A stretch of DNA of 64,000 nucleotides from Isoetes taiwanensis (Eukaryota; Streptophyta; Lycopodiopsida; Isoetales; Isoetaceae): contig JAJEKV010000505.1 of the NCBI GenBank assembly GCA_021234155.1, positions 1 to 64,000 of the forward strand, written 5' to 3'. A program made the position numbers and the translations under genes. Shown here in pieces: positions 12,220 through 23,320 of this stretch. Within the stretch, counting starts at the first letter, position 1, and every line of letters begins with the position of its first letter. The notes under the pieces are model-generated. The model did not search any database. It saw nothing but the letters and a program-made list of their open reading frames with translations, and was not told the origin of the DNA.

Positions 12220-12552
12220 TTGTGTAATTTTGACATAAGCTTTATGCAGTATGACCTTAAACTTAGTCATAACATCACCTTTGAGAATTTCCAATTGGAC
12301 TTTCCGGAGGGCTTTGAAATTGATGAGTCACGTGCTTTGCTTCGTTTTGATGACTTGCTAAACAATTTCGAAGGTCCTTTTGCTAAAATGTATTGCTACA
12401 TAAATATCCCTTTGTTTAAGAGAGGTAAGACAATAAACTCAACCAAACATAATTTCATTCTAAGACAACTCCCACCTATGTTACACCATGCAAAACCCAT
12501 TTGTAGAGAACGTTCATTTGATTTGAAGAAGATAAAGAATTATAGAAAATGA
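12220..12552 (+). CDS. Hypothetical 110-residue frame
   Basis: The frame is open for 110 codons, with a plausible mix of residues (FENFQLDFPEGFEIDESRAL) and no membrane segment or known motif. It ends at the left boundary of the inverted-repeat element at 12553, so the true 3' end may have been lost. I do not recognise it. It may equally be a chance frame or an exon remnant. Confidence 0.25.
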   Translation: MCNFDISFMQYDLKLSHNITFENFQLDFPEGFEIDESRALLRFDDLLNNFEGPFAKMYCYINIPLFKRGKTINSTKHNFILRQLPPMLHHAKPICRERSFDLKKIKNYRK

Positions 12553-13172
12553 TAAGTTCTAGAACTACTATGGGAGAACACAGACAAGAATGCTGTCATT
12601 AGAACTTGAATCGCATGATTACATGAGGATATGGTTTTATTTTAAAGCATAATGTCTCCTAATGCTCATTTAAATCGAAAGCAGTGTCTTCTGTATGCTC
12701 AATTAAATCAGTTTAGGTTAGCTAATGGGCGGAGTGCATTTTATTTCAAGTGTTTTACAGAGCCTGTTATAACCGTACTGGATGGTTATTGCTACTTTAC
12801 GATGTTGTGACTTGAACGTTATATTTCTTTGGTGTTTACTCATGGTTACTTTGGTGTGCCGAAAGTAAGCAGGAAAGTTGTTTTGCCTTGAGTTTTGTAA
12901 TCTACCAACCTTATGTCCAATTGCATCTTAGATATTGTTGCCCTTTTTCTCTTTGCCATTTGTTCAACATGTGTGCTTATTCTCTATGAGCCATTTTCCT
13001 TTGAGATTTTTGGAAGTATGTGGCCTTCTATACTACCCAATTTTTTGGGCTTTTGCCATTTTTTATGAACATCCGCTAGCCCCGTACTCTTGGCCCGAGC
13101 TTTAGTGGATCTGCTTTCGTTCTGCCTCTTCTTCAGCATTCTTGTCTGTGTTCTCCCATAGTAGTTCTAGAA
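12553..13172. mobile_element. Small inverted-repeat element (MITE-like)
   Basis: The first 42 bases (AAGTTCTAGAACTACTATGG onward to AATGCTG) reappear as the reverse complement at about 13134-13172, almost perfectly. This is the structure of a short non-autonomous DNA transposon of about 620 bases. ATGAT occurs just outside both ends, which may be part of a target duplication but is not decisive. The interior holds no recognisable protein. Confidence 0.6.
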
Positions 13173-13232
13173 ATGATGTTTTCCTTCGTTTCACCGAATA
13201 GAAGGAAAACAAAGTTCTAGAACTACAATGCA
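13164..13232. repeat. 69-bp palindrome at the element's right end
   Basis: GTAGTTCTAGAA followed by GTTTTCCTTC is mirrored by GAAGGAAAAC and GTTCTAGAACTAC, around a loop near 13190-13203. It shares its outer arm with the 12553-13172 terminal repeat, so the TTCTAGAA end has been used twice. Confidence 0.55.
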
Positions 13233-13392
13233 GTTGGTAGTTAGTTATTTGGCAGTTTCTAGACCCCTATTTAGCTTCTTTGTCGCCCATTTCTTTCTTT
13301 ATCAGCCTCTTTGCATCTCCCCGCTTTCTTCCTTCTGCTTGGGCCCACCCCCCACCCTTCCCTGCATGTATATCTTATTGGTAAACTAATAT

Positions 13393-13570
13393 TTGGTTGA
13401 GGGCCTAGTGCTGGTGGAGGCCGTGTGCCCTGGTTTGAGGACAAGGGCTTTGGTGAGGCCTTGGTGCCTGGTTGAGGCATGTGTGCCTAGTGGAGGCCTT
13501 TGTGCCTAGTTGGAAGCCTTGGTGGCTGGTTGGGAGGCTCGATGCCTGGATGGCCTTGGTGGCCTTTTAA
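13393..13570. repeat. GAGGCCTTGGTGCCTGGTT minisatellite
   Basis: About seven degenerate units of roughly 20-27 bases built on GAGGCC..GGTGCCT.GTTG. No gene is supported. Confidence 0.6.
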
Positions 13571-13800
13571 TTCACTTTTTGGTGTTTGCAGGAAATAGTT
13601 CGTGTGCGCGTTCCTTTAACAGGGCTTTTGACGAAAGTGTTGGATTCTGGGCGTAAGATCGAGATCAATAGAGAAGGAAGCTCAAACATGTTTCAGCTTT
13701 GGCAAAAGTCTTTGCTTTATTGTAGTTTCCACCCGACAAGGCTGGTCAGCATGAGGGTGTAAGGTCTTTTCTGTGTTGATTCCAGCATTGGTTAGTGGTC

Positions 13801-13867
13801 CCATTATGGTCAGGGTTTTTCCTCGAAAACCCGAAAGGGCGAGGTTTTTTAATCCCAGCCATAATGG
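13801..13867 (+). other. Conserved stem-loop, copy 3
   Basis: A perfect 9-bp outer stem, CCATTATGG with CCATAATGG, encloses GGG paired with CCC and an inner hairpin CCTCG-AAAA-CCC-GAAA-GGG-CGAGG with a GNRA-type GAAA loop. The core matches copies 1 and 2, but the outer stem has a different sequence that still pairs. 13571-14394 otherwise shows no gene; it may hold an LTR-like remnant. Confidence 0.55.
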
Positions 13868-14394
13868 TTTCACTATCTTGCTATCGATATGTATTTGGTT
13901 TGATTATCAAGGAGATGCCCAAAGAGATCATAGCATCCAAATATCAAGGTAATAATATTGCAGCTATGAGGTTTCAAACGTAGCACATACAACTACCCCA
14001 ATGTCATGTTGCTTATCTTACAATGGACTCAATATTACATTTATTGTTACATTGTCAGTCTACTGTAAGCATCCTCAAACAGATAATTTTAGTCTTATAA
14101 TTTAATTTGCAAGACCTTTAATTTGTAAAACCTAACTTCCAGTTTGTAGCTCATATTTTTTTGTAGCTCATATAATCAAGCGCAATCATCGAATTCGAAT
14201 ATCTATTATTCTGACATAAATCAGAGGCAAAACACAACCAGTATGCAGAAAGGCCTATTTTTGCTGTCCTAAGGACTGGAGTTCGAATCACAGAATAAAG
14301 TGTTTTAGCCTCTCAATATCCTTTAAACATTAACACATATGATATCATCGATTGTGATACTTGTCTCTGATATATTTGTTGACAGAACCACCTA

Positions 14395-15130
14395 ATAACA
14401 GAAAAAGGGGAACCATTTATACCAGGAATTGAGCAAAATCCTTATATGCTGACCAGTTTCGGCAACGTATCTTCCTCAGGCCAACATGAGAATGAGAGAA
14501 TACAATGACTTCTTGTTCTTGTGCAAAATTAAAGGGGTCTCCTTTAGAACCACCATCTCCCATCATAAAATATAAATATTTATCTCGAGGGCCAAAGATT
14601 ATAAGTCCACCATGATGTGTGGAAAACGGGAGGCCCATTGTTGTAAGTATTCTTGTTATTTCCTGTGAATTGGATAAGACTGCCTGCAGGAGAAAGGAAA
14701 TGATTAAAGCTTTGCAACTCCTTGTTAGGAAAAGCAAAATAAGAAAATCATTTAACTTCGATGATGCTTTATATTCTCGCAATAACACTAGAGTATTGGC
14801 AAAGGAGCTGGTATCCATGCCCACAAGCAATGCGGGACTACAATCCACATCGAGTTATAGGAACATCTTCCCACAACAACGACCATTTGCTTTTGTCACA
14901 ATTATATGGGACAAAGCGTCCATTTTTAAAAATTAGGATGAAAAGCCGGTGACATGAAACCAAGTTGAGCATTGTTAACAACTTGATTTCGATATTCAAA
15001 AAGAGGGAAGATTTGTTGGACTAATAGGTCCAGAACTACCCTCTTCGGCATGTTGGCTAACCAAATGACACCCGTTGATTAGCCAAGAAAACTCTGTCTC
15101 AAAAAAAAGAACAGGCAAATGCCTCATTCA
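14395..15130 (-). pseudogene. HIPL (HHIP-like, sorbosone-dehydrogenase fold) pseudogene
   Basis: The frame 14848-14417 contains GGLIIFGPRDKYLYFMMGDG followed by DPFNFAQ, a strongly conserved block of plant HHIP-like proteins (HIPL1/HIPL2, secreted or membrane-anchored, related to soluble glucose/sorbosone dehydrogenases). The preceding ILTTMGLPFSTHH also fits. Upstream, in shifted frames at about 14860-15090, read GVIWLANMPKRVV, QLGFMSPAFHPNF and KNGRFVPYNCDKSKW, colinear with the family. Downstream, IPGINGSPFS fits the next family block after a stop. Several stops and frameshifts show it is decayed. The N-terminal cysteine-rich part is not seen. Confidence 0.78.
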
Positions 15131-16769
15131 GAGCCTAGGGCTGAAAAGGAAAATATTATCAGCAAATCTATGTGGGCATCAATCATCTTCCTTGTCCAAC
15201 AACATCATAAAAGCAAGACACGGAATCTTTGAGATAGTTAGTTCGTGGTCTAATTGAAGAAATGTAGAAGGTATGAGCACACAATATAGAGTAATAAGAA
15301 GTCTATGACAATTTCTTGAGAGGAGACGGTTGGGCAAATCTGGAAAGAGCTTCTAACCATTTCCTTAAACGGACGGGTAGAAATACACAACAGAACCTTC
15401 ATAGAGCCTAAGTCACGAACAGCTCAAAGGCTTCAAGATATTATTTGATATCGCCCATAGCTACTGCTGCCATCGCTCACACATGCAAGATGCCGCCTCA
15501 CCTCTACATCCAAACAACTATCGATGCTGGTAAAGCCCTCAATTTTTTTTTACCTTAATAGAAATACGACATAAAGTGGCAACATGCAAGAAAACTCAAA
15601 GCCTCAGGAGCCCCATGAGCGAGAAGAACTTCCTCAAATACGGTCAGATCCTTTGCGTGCCTCCAATGCAACAATCGAGTATGATATGCCTCCGACACTT
15701 CAAATTTAAAAATATTATACGCCTGAAACCTCATATTCATATTCTGGCTATGGAGCGAAAGAGAAGACTGTGCGGTAATGCAACTTTCGTAGATTGAGGA
15801 GCTACTTGCAGCTGCAAGGTTCTCATCTTGGCCGCACTGAAGCCAGATGCAACTGCTGCCAAACGTCGAGTAAGATTGTCCAATATAAAAGACGTGGCAG
15901 AAAAATACGAGATTGGATTGCGGCGCAGAAAAATAGGAGGGACAAAAAAGAAAAATTACAAACTGCTTTATATATGTTTTGATAACACTCTTTTTCATCT
16001 CACATATAATAATACATGTGCATAGAGGTTCTTGATGTCATATATTGCAAAAAACACAAAGAAACCTACTTTTCTCTTGCTATCATAAACTTATTACTAT
16101 GTGCCAGAAGTATTGTAGGTTAAGTATGATAATAGTGCATGTAGATCATCTTTCATGATGAGCTATATTTGTTTTATGGATGCAAGCCTTCCTTGGTAAT
16201 ATAGATCTCTAATTTCGTGTTAAAATAATTATTGGTCCACAGAAGACAGAAAATAGTTTTGACCCTGTCATGTTCGATGAACCCTACCTTCCTTCTCATA
16301 CCTTGGAACGAGGTGCAGTTTTTTGTGTTGTACTTTATAACTCGCATAGAAAAATAAAAAAATACTGAAAAAAATAAAAAAAAAATCATTTCATTAGGAC
16401 AGTTTTAACTTATGTAAAGATAAGGCAGTCTTGGCATGACCCTCTTAGATTCACCTAAGCATAACTTCCAAGAATGGAGGTAAATAGATTTTTAGATATT
16501 TTTTATATGGAATATGACTGTCATATATGAACTTCTAGGAAGGGTTTTATTGAATTTTGAGCCATTGATTTTATATGAATTTTAATGTGAACAGTGCAAA
16601 TGCACCTTTTTTGGTCCGTCGCCTGATAACTCTAGTGATAAGCCTTATAAGCTTGTTGCTAGTGAGGACTATGTTACTTTCTAACAAGTAAAGGCTTTGG
16701 TTGCACTTAAAAATTTAATAGTTGTATTGATCTAAACCAATTTATGTTGTGATAGCCTCAGTGATCATG
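15131..16769. other. No gene supported
   Basis: A 147-codon minus frame at 15998-15555 has no recognisable motif and may be chance or a remnant. 16090-16215 is the second copy of the repeat at 12000-12110. The rest is AT-rich. Confidence 0.4.
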
Positions 16770-16920
16770 GCCAGAAATCATGTCACTCATGGCCAGAAAT
16801 ACCAAGTAGCTGGCCAGAAATGCCAAGTATATGGCCAGAAATACCAGGTATATGGCTAGAAATATCAAGTATTTGGCTAGAAATACCAAGTATTTGGCCA
16901 TAAATACAAGGTAGCCCACA
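16770..16920. repeat. 21-bp tandem repeat GGCCAGAAATACCAAGTAT
   Basis: Seven or so direct units of about 21 bases (GGCCAGAAATACCAAGTAGC and close variants). Related words occur at 4651-4830. 16921-17500 shows no supported gene. Confidence 0.75.
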
Positions 16921-17504
16921 CTCACCATAGCTGTGCTGAAAAATGTAGAAATAACATTCTCATGATATTTCTCATCGACGAATATTGTGGAATTTGGTGG
17001 AAGAGGATAGCAGGACTTGATGGTGCCATTAGTAATGGCAAGACTACCTGCAGTATTCTCAGCAGAGAGAGGCTGAAGGAAAGGCTGGTTGGCAGGCTCA
17101 TGCTTGTCACAAAACTGAAAGGATGTTTATTGGAAGAGACTGGTTGGAATAGCCCCAACCGTGGCTACAAATAGGTAACCAAGAGGTACAGACATGCCTT
17201 TTACCAAGAGACGTGACCATTGAGATATCCACATCATCGATCCAGATCTTATCTGATCAATCTATCCTCAATGCTGAAACAATTCCTTGTTACATCGTGC
17301 TTGCTCTGGAGTCAACAGCATGATAGAAGCCATTTGCAAATCGTAATGCTAGAAAAGATCGCTGAAACGATCTTATGAGACTTGATGAACAACCGGGCGC
17401 TTTATGAAAGAATTCTGTTCACAATTCTGTTCATTGCTGCGGTCATTGCTGAGGTCATTTCTGTGCACTTGGACCTCCTCTTCAGCATAGGGAGAAATTG
17501 TAGA

Positions 17505-18990
17505 TGGCCTCCATTAGTACAGTGGTCCATGCTCTCTTTTTAGTTTACTCTACCAAAGTTGTATTATTGAGAAAGTGTATTATTGAGCAAGTATTAAGTT
17601 ACTCTACTAGAGCTGTATAGGAGAGACAAGTGTATCATTGAGCCTCCCTTACTACAGTGGTGAATCCTCTCTTTTTACTTTATTAAGTGCTGCCAGAGCT
17701 TCACATGGCACCGTACTGTACTGTAGGGAGAAATTCTTATCAATCGATAAGAATAATCCGAATAGACAATCGTATTGTATTGTAAATGAATGAATTTCCA
17801 ATGATACAGTGGTCCATCTTCTCTATGATCACACCACGTTCACGTTGCAGATAACATGGGCTGTTTCAGAGAGGTACCACCATACCATCCCTCTTGTGAA
17901 TCACGAGCAATTTCCCATGAATTTGTTTGGAGTATTATATTGTAGATGGTTCCGTCTTCAGCATTGCTTTCACGGTTTCACATGGCAGAGTTCCCTCTAC
18001 TTAATATATATTAATATATGGTTGGGAGATAAGGTGTTAGCCCCAAATCCATAAGCATTTCCCCATGCAGATCCTTGGAGTATTATATTGTAGATGGCTC
18101 CATCTTCAGGATCGCTTTCAATCAGCTTCACGATGAGCCTCCTTGATACAGTGAGTGGTCCATCCTCTTTTTAGACAAATCCCTTAGACAAGTCTGTCCA
18201 TCCTCTTTTAGACATAAGTAGACAGTAGTCCATCCAATTCTACACAGTTGTCAATCCAATTCTAGACAGTGGTCGTAATGTAATTGAAGATACACGTGCC
18301 ATTGCAGTCTGCATAGATGGACCATAAACCATGATGAGGAATTTCCCATGGATTTCTTTGAAGTATTATATTGTAGATGGCTCCATTTTCAGGAGTTTCC
18401 CTCTGATATGCACGCTTGGCAACGTGTTAGCCCCAAATTCATAACACATTCCCCATGCATTTTCTTGGAGTATTATATTATATTGAAATGCACCTGAATT
18501 GATTCCATGGCCTCTTCGACCTGAATTGATTCCAGAGCTTCAATTCTTCGATAAGGACAATCCTGTAGAAATAAGTGGACCTCCATTGCTACAGTGGCTG
18601 TGGTCCATCCTGATCCTCTCTTATCAGAGCTTCAAATGGAAGCGGTTCATTTACAACAGTACTCTGAGATTCCCATTTACTTGTTTGAAAAGAGCCCCAG
18701 GCACTTCCCATGGATATCCTTGGAGTATTATTATATTGGAATGGACCTAAATTGATTCCAGAGCATCAATTGTTCGATAAGCATCAATTGTTCATTCATC
18801 TACAGGATTGTCCTTACTGTAGATGAATGAGAACTGCTAGTGGTCCATCCTGATCCTCTCTTGTCAGAACTTCACAGTCGGGTCGCAACTCTGTTCCGGT
18901 AGTGCAATTTGATGCTCCTCCGATTCTAGATGACACATGGACATTTGCAGCGGTTCATTTACAAGAGTAGGTTAAGTACTCTGAGATTAA
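17505..18990 (+). repeat. Shuffled tandem modules upstream of the orphan gene
   Basis: Two word families recur. Family A, AGTATTATATTGTAGATGG followed by TCC.TCTTCAG, starts at 17931, 18079 and 18362, with shorter variants at 18469 and 18724. Family B, ACAGTGGTCCAT.CTCTC, occurs near 17520, 17812, 18150, 18592 and 18840, with a variant at 17655. CCCATG. and TTGATTCCAGAGC words also recur. The modules end less than 200 bases before the ATG at 19082 and could form a duplicated promoter or upstream region, but could equally be unrelated satellite-like DNA. Confidence 0.6.
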
Positions 18991-19081
18991 TTTACTTGGC
19001 AGCTATTCTGAGATTAACTTACTTGTTCAATAAGAGATAGCCAGCCATCAGCCAAAGAGTATCAAGTAGATTGCAGGCTAG

Positions 19082-19861
19082 ATGGCTCCTCTTCTTCTGA
19101 CTGCCGAGCAAGCTCGCCGTAACTTAGAATTGTTGAAATATGAAGGCAGCAAGAAGATCAAGACAGAAGATCTTCCAGGGGCGACTAGCATTGGCGAAGC
19201 CATTAGCGGAGCTAGTGCTCTCAACTTGCCCGAAAAGGCTTCCCCTCCTTCAAACGTGGAGACGTTTCAGAATCCAAAGCTTCATGCTGATGTCCTTTCT
19301 ACTTTTCTTGCCACAGCCATGGCCAGCGTCAACTATACCCCCACCAATGCAACTGGAGATCCTGCAAAGGAAGCCAAAGGGTTTGCAGATCTACTTTCCG
19401 CCCTGGTAGGCTTTGGGAGCTACATGCCTTTGGTAAGCTCCGCCAAACGAGACTTTAGTTTTGGCAAAGTATACTGTAAGGCATTGTTAGAGGAGATTGA
19501 GTCGTTTGTTGGTGAAAGTGGCATTCAGAATCCAACCATCGTGATTAGGCAGCTCCTAATTGAAGCTTCTTCTTTGACAAGCATAGAAGAGACGCAGACT
19601 ATGTTTGTTGGGTATCACTTCGAAGGTGCAGAAAGCAACCCAGCACTCTGCATATTCCATGGCATTGCCAAAATGTCACGCACAGATCTTGGTAAAAGTA
19701 TGCCAACTCCCAACCAGTCCATCGTAGTGCGATCCTACAAATATGAAATCATCAGTAAGCTTGTGAGCAGCATGGCTGAGGCATTGGCTATCACTGTAGT
19801 GCCTGCAGAGACCCTTATCAAAACCATCAACAACGCGCTCTTCCTGCTCCCCAGTAACTAA
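19082..19861 (+). CDS. Intact 259-residue protein, family not recognised
   Basis: This is the longest uninterrupted frame in the window. It begins with an ATG in a favourable context (G at +4) and ends at TAA. The protein starts MAPLLLTAEQARRNLELLK and is mostly helical in appearance. It has a hydrophobic middle (ADLLSALVGFGSYMPLVSS), no clear signal peptide or membrane anchor, and no known motif. The C-terminal third (ISKLVSSMAEALAITVVPA) is also helix-like. No in-frame stops or splice signals interrupt it, unlike everything around it. Tandem modules lie directly upstream. It could be a lineage-specific gene or a captured foreign gene; nothing visible decides between these. Expression is likely but unproven. 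Confidence 0.65.
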   Translation: MAPLLLTAEQARRNLELLKYEGSKKIKTEDLPGATSIGEAISGASALNLPEKASPPSNVETFQNPKLHADVLSTFLATAMASVNYTPTNATGDPAKEAKGFADLLSALVGFGSYMPLVSSAKRDFSFGKVYCKALLEEIESFVGESGIQNPTIVIRQLLIEASSLTSIEETQTMFVGYHFEGAESNPALCIFHGIAKMSRTDLGKSMPTPNQSIVVRSYKYEIISKLVSSMAEALAITVVPAETLIKTINNALFLLPSN

Positions 19862-22784
19862 GCTAGCTTATATTGAAAATGGTAGGTCTAAAAGTAGATT
19901 AGGCAATAACAAAGGATTACCTATGTGTTTATGGATTCCTCTTTATATTGTCTACCGATGGTCTTTCTTGTTATGAAAAATATAGTACAGTTTTATCAAT
20001 ACAAGAAATTGGACCATAATGCAATTCCTGCTTAGTAATATATTTATGTTTATTCGCAACTGTGCAAAACACACATAATGTCAAAGATTCCTTCATCTCT
20101 CCTCAAAGTGGACTATAGTCTATGTTTTACTCATGATACATATTTCTTCATCTCTCTTGAAAATGGACTTTAGATGTCTAACTCATGTATATATGTCTAC
20201 GACTGTTCATATTTCATGTTAATTTTGCAAAAGTAACATTATTATAACGAGAGGGGAAAAAAAAGGTCCTCTAATAAATATGTGCTTGGTGATGTATGAG
20301 AGTACCATATTTAGAGTCGTCGGATGAATTTTGATCCTATGTGGCACATAAGAGGTATGTGACACACATGCATTTATGACTCTATTCAGCACGTAACAAC
20401 AAAAGCGAGATTGTGTGCAATGAGCAACGCTTGATCTAAAATAGCTCTAAGATCTAAAGCATATGCGGCCAAATCCACGCTGACATTTGTGGAATGAGCA
20501 CCCTTGCTTATCTTATACTGCCATAAAAATCTCATAAGATCTTTATGGAAAGTATCCTAAACAAAGTATTCATCTTTATGCAAAGTATTGAACATGGGCT
20601 TGCCAACATGGATATGGGCTTCACTATTCTAAAGCATGTTATTCTAGCATGATTTATGGACTCCTATCATTCATAGGCTCTCGTGATGTTCACATTATCT
20701 CAAACCCGGCATTTGCATTATCAAATTGGGATCCCATGATGCTTATATGATCTCAAACCTATTGATTCTTGCAATTCTTTTTTTTTTTTAAAATTCACAA
20801 TATATAGCAAAATCTATAGTTTTATAGTCTTGTGAGACAATGGTTGATATAACAAGATACCACGAGTTTGTGCTCGTTTTACCAACCTTCAAAAGTCCTC
20901 TAATTTTTTATAATCTTGTGAGACATTTCTAGATCGAGCATATATATTGAACATGAGTACATCTACTAGAGCATAGGAAGAATCTAAAAGACTATCTAGT
21001 TAAAACATCTCCCTAGCTCCATATTGTTGCACAATATGCAAGCGGTAAGCACAATCATCCATAAATAAATGCCAAGTGGCATCATTCTTTTAAGAAATTC
21101 TTCTAGTTTATTGAGAAGAATCCTTTATGAGCTAGAAAAACCTACTATAGAGGTCACGAGACAAAACAATCTAGTCATTCACCTTGAATTCGAGCATTAA
21201 CTCTTGTTGGAGTAATATAATATGGTTGTTAATTTATTCATGGCTAATGAGGTGGTGTTAGCCAAGTCACTCCTTTGGTTTACACGGTGGTCATTTTTCA
21301 ATTTTCTTGTTTCTCTTCCTCAAGCCATGTGATTTATACATGACATTTGACCAAAACCATATGACTAGAATATTGTCGTTCAAATGTTACGACCTAAATA
21401 ACTTCAAAATAACTTTGAACTATTCATTGAAATTAACCATGACCACTTACAACAAATGTAGAACGAAAACCACATATAGCTAATTGATTGAACATCGCAG
21501 AATACATGTGTTATATTTACTTGAATAGCAGATCCAGGTCTATTGAGGTCTACAATAATAGTTTCTAGAATCATGATCATGCTCAATTTTGTAAATATAA
21601 TGCATCTTCATTAATAGCAACAATCATGCTTAATGAGATACTCTTGCAATGACAAACTTATGAAATACCTAAGGAGATAATCATGGAATAAATTACTACT
21701 CCTATATTTTAGTGTGCCCGAAATAGATTTAGCTAAACTACCTTCAAATTGGGGTTAGAAGTTTCTAACACATTGGCTAAAACTAAATGATTTTTTTTCT
21801 CCATTGTAGTTTCTTGCTTTTGGCTAAACTTTACAAAATGAAGAGGCAAATATTAGCCATCATGCTCCAAGCATTTTTGGCAAAGACATTCAATTCTTGT
21901 AACTCATAATAAATACAGCGTAATGCAATATAGATAAAGTAATGACAATCAACATAATATAGTATAATTGATGGAATTATTATCATTGTTATGACTTCCT
22001 TTATATGAAGAACAAATTAAAACACAAATATACATGAACATGTTCAAAAAAAAAAAAAAAAAAAGAGTACATTGTTCTTTTTTTTTTTTTCTAATGCTTC
22101 AATTTTTTACTTGGAATAAGGAAAAATGGAAAAAGAAAAGAAAAAAGATAAACCCTATTTGATAACTTCTTAAAGTTCCCTTTACATATATTGGTGTGGA
22201 TTCAGGGTAATCTATCCATTTTCCAAGCCCATTCTATCTTAGATTTAGCTAATCAATGTCCTAGTAGATATGTGCGGAGGTAAAGGTTTGGCTATTCAAC
22301 CTAAAAAGATCACTTGAAAACCAAAAAAAGTTAGGCTAAAATTTTCTTTTTAGGGGGACACCATTTTTCCATTTACTTTATTTATTTTTCTTGGAAAAAT
22401 TGCCAAAAAATAACCATTTGGCTAACCTTAGCCGTTCGTTTATTCCATGCGGATAATGAAGATTTTTTTACAAACATATAGCAACTAACTCTAAAGGATA
22501 CCCATATAATTTACTATAGTTTAACGTCAATAGCTAACCCTTGACTTTTGTGTATTTTCAATTACTTCTTGACTTTGTGTATTTCCAATTACTTTGGGAT
22601 GCACCATTTAGAGATATTTAGAGATATAGAAACATTATAGCCTCAAAATGGTTTCCTCTTCTAACAATAAGCACAAATAAACAACTGGAGGTAACTTTGG
22701 CTTATATATTCTTACCATGTCGAAGGACCTGCATTCCCAAAACCCTCCATTGTGACATGAGGCAAATTCCTAGACCCCGAGAAG
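19862..22784. other. AT-rich DNA without supported genes
   Basis: Homopolymer runs occur at 20779-20790 and 22048-22093 (an A run then a T run). GGCTAAA/TTTAGCTAAA words around 21730-21840 and 22390-22440 resemble those at 48390-48830. No frame longer than about 75 codons is convincing. Confidence 0.5.
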
Positions 22785-23000
22785 CGGAGCAAGATTTGAA
22801 ACCAAGAGCAAATGGATCATGAGCGAAAAATAAAATACAAAAGTGAGTAAAAGCCATAATTGTTGCATTTCCAAAGTGTGCAAGTCTAGAAAACCCATAT
22901 GCAGAGCAAGATTTGAAACAAAAGAGCAAAGCGGATCATGCATAAAATGAAATACCTAATTCGCAAAAGCCATAAATGTTGCAATTCTAGAGTCCCAAAT
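22785..23000. repeat. Tandem duplication of about 120 bp
   Basis: GAGCAAGATTTGAAACCAAG at about 22786 recurs as GAGCAAGATTTGAAACAAAA at about 22905. Both copies continue through GGATCATG and AAAAGCCATAA.TGTTGCA. Confidence 0.7.
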
Positions 23001-23116
23001 TGGTGCAGGCTTAAAAAATACTTTGCAAGATTATGGGCCTAAACTTCAAATTAGATGCAAATGTTTTATTTTCATTCAATGTTTATCCGGGTCATGAATT
23101 AAGCGTAGGATACAAT

Positions 23117-23178
23117 GGAGAGAGAGAGAGAGGGAGGGAGGGAGGGAGGGAGAGGGAGAGGGAGAGGGAGAGAGAGGG
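23117..23178. repeat. GAGA/GGGA microsatellite
   Basis: A purine run made of GA, GGGA and GGGAGA units, about 60 bases long. Confidence 0.9.
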
Positions 23179-23320
23179 GAGGGCTTAGATGCCACAAAAT
23201 AATCAAATGCTCAAATCCCTTCATGGGTCTCAACACTTGTACAAAGAATATCAACCAAATGCAACATAGCATTTAAGAATGCAAGATAAACTTTGATCAA
23301 GATCAATAATAACAAAACAT

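Noticed and set aside
14285-14300. GAGTTCGAATCAC, like a tRNA B box
   Set aside because: No cloverleaf and no A box at the right distance. At most a trace of a tRNA-derived repeat.
15555-15998. 147-codon minus frame
   Set aside because: No family motif. It does not continue the HIPL homology and is AT-biased; left as unassigned.
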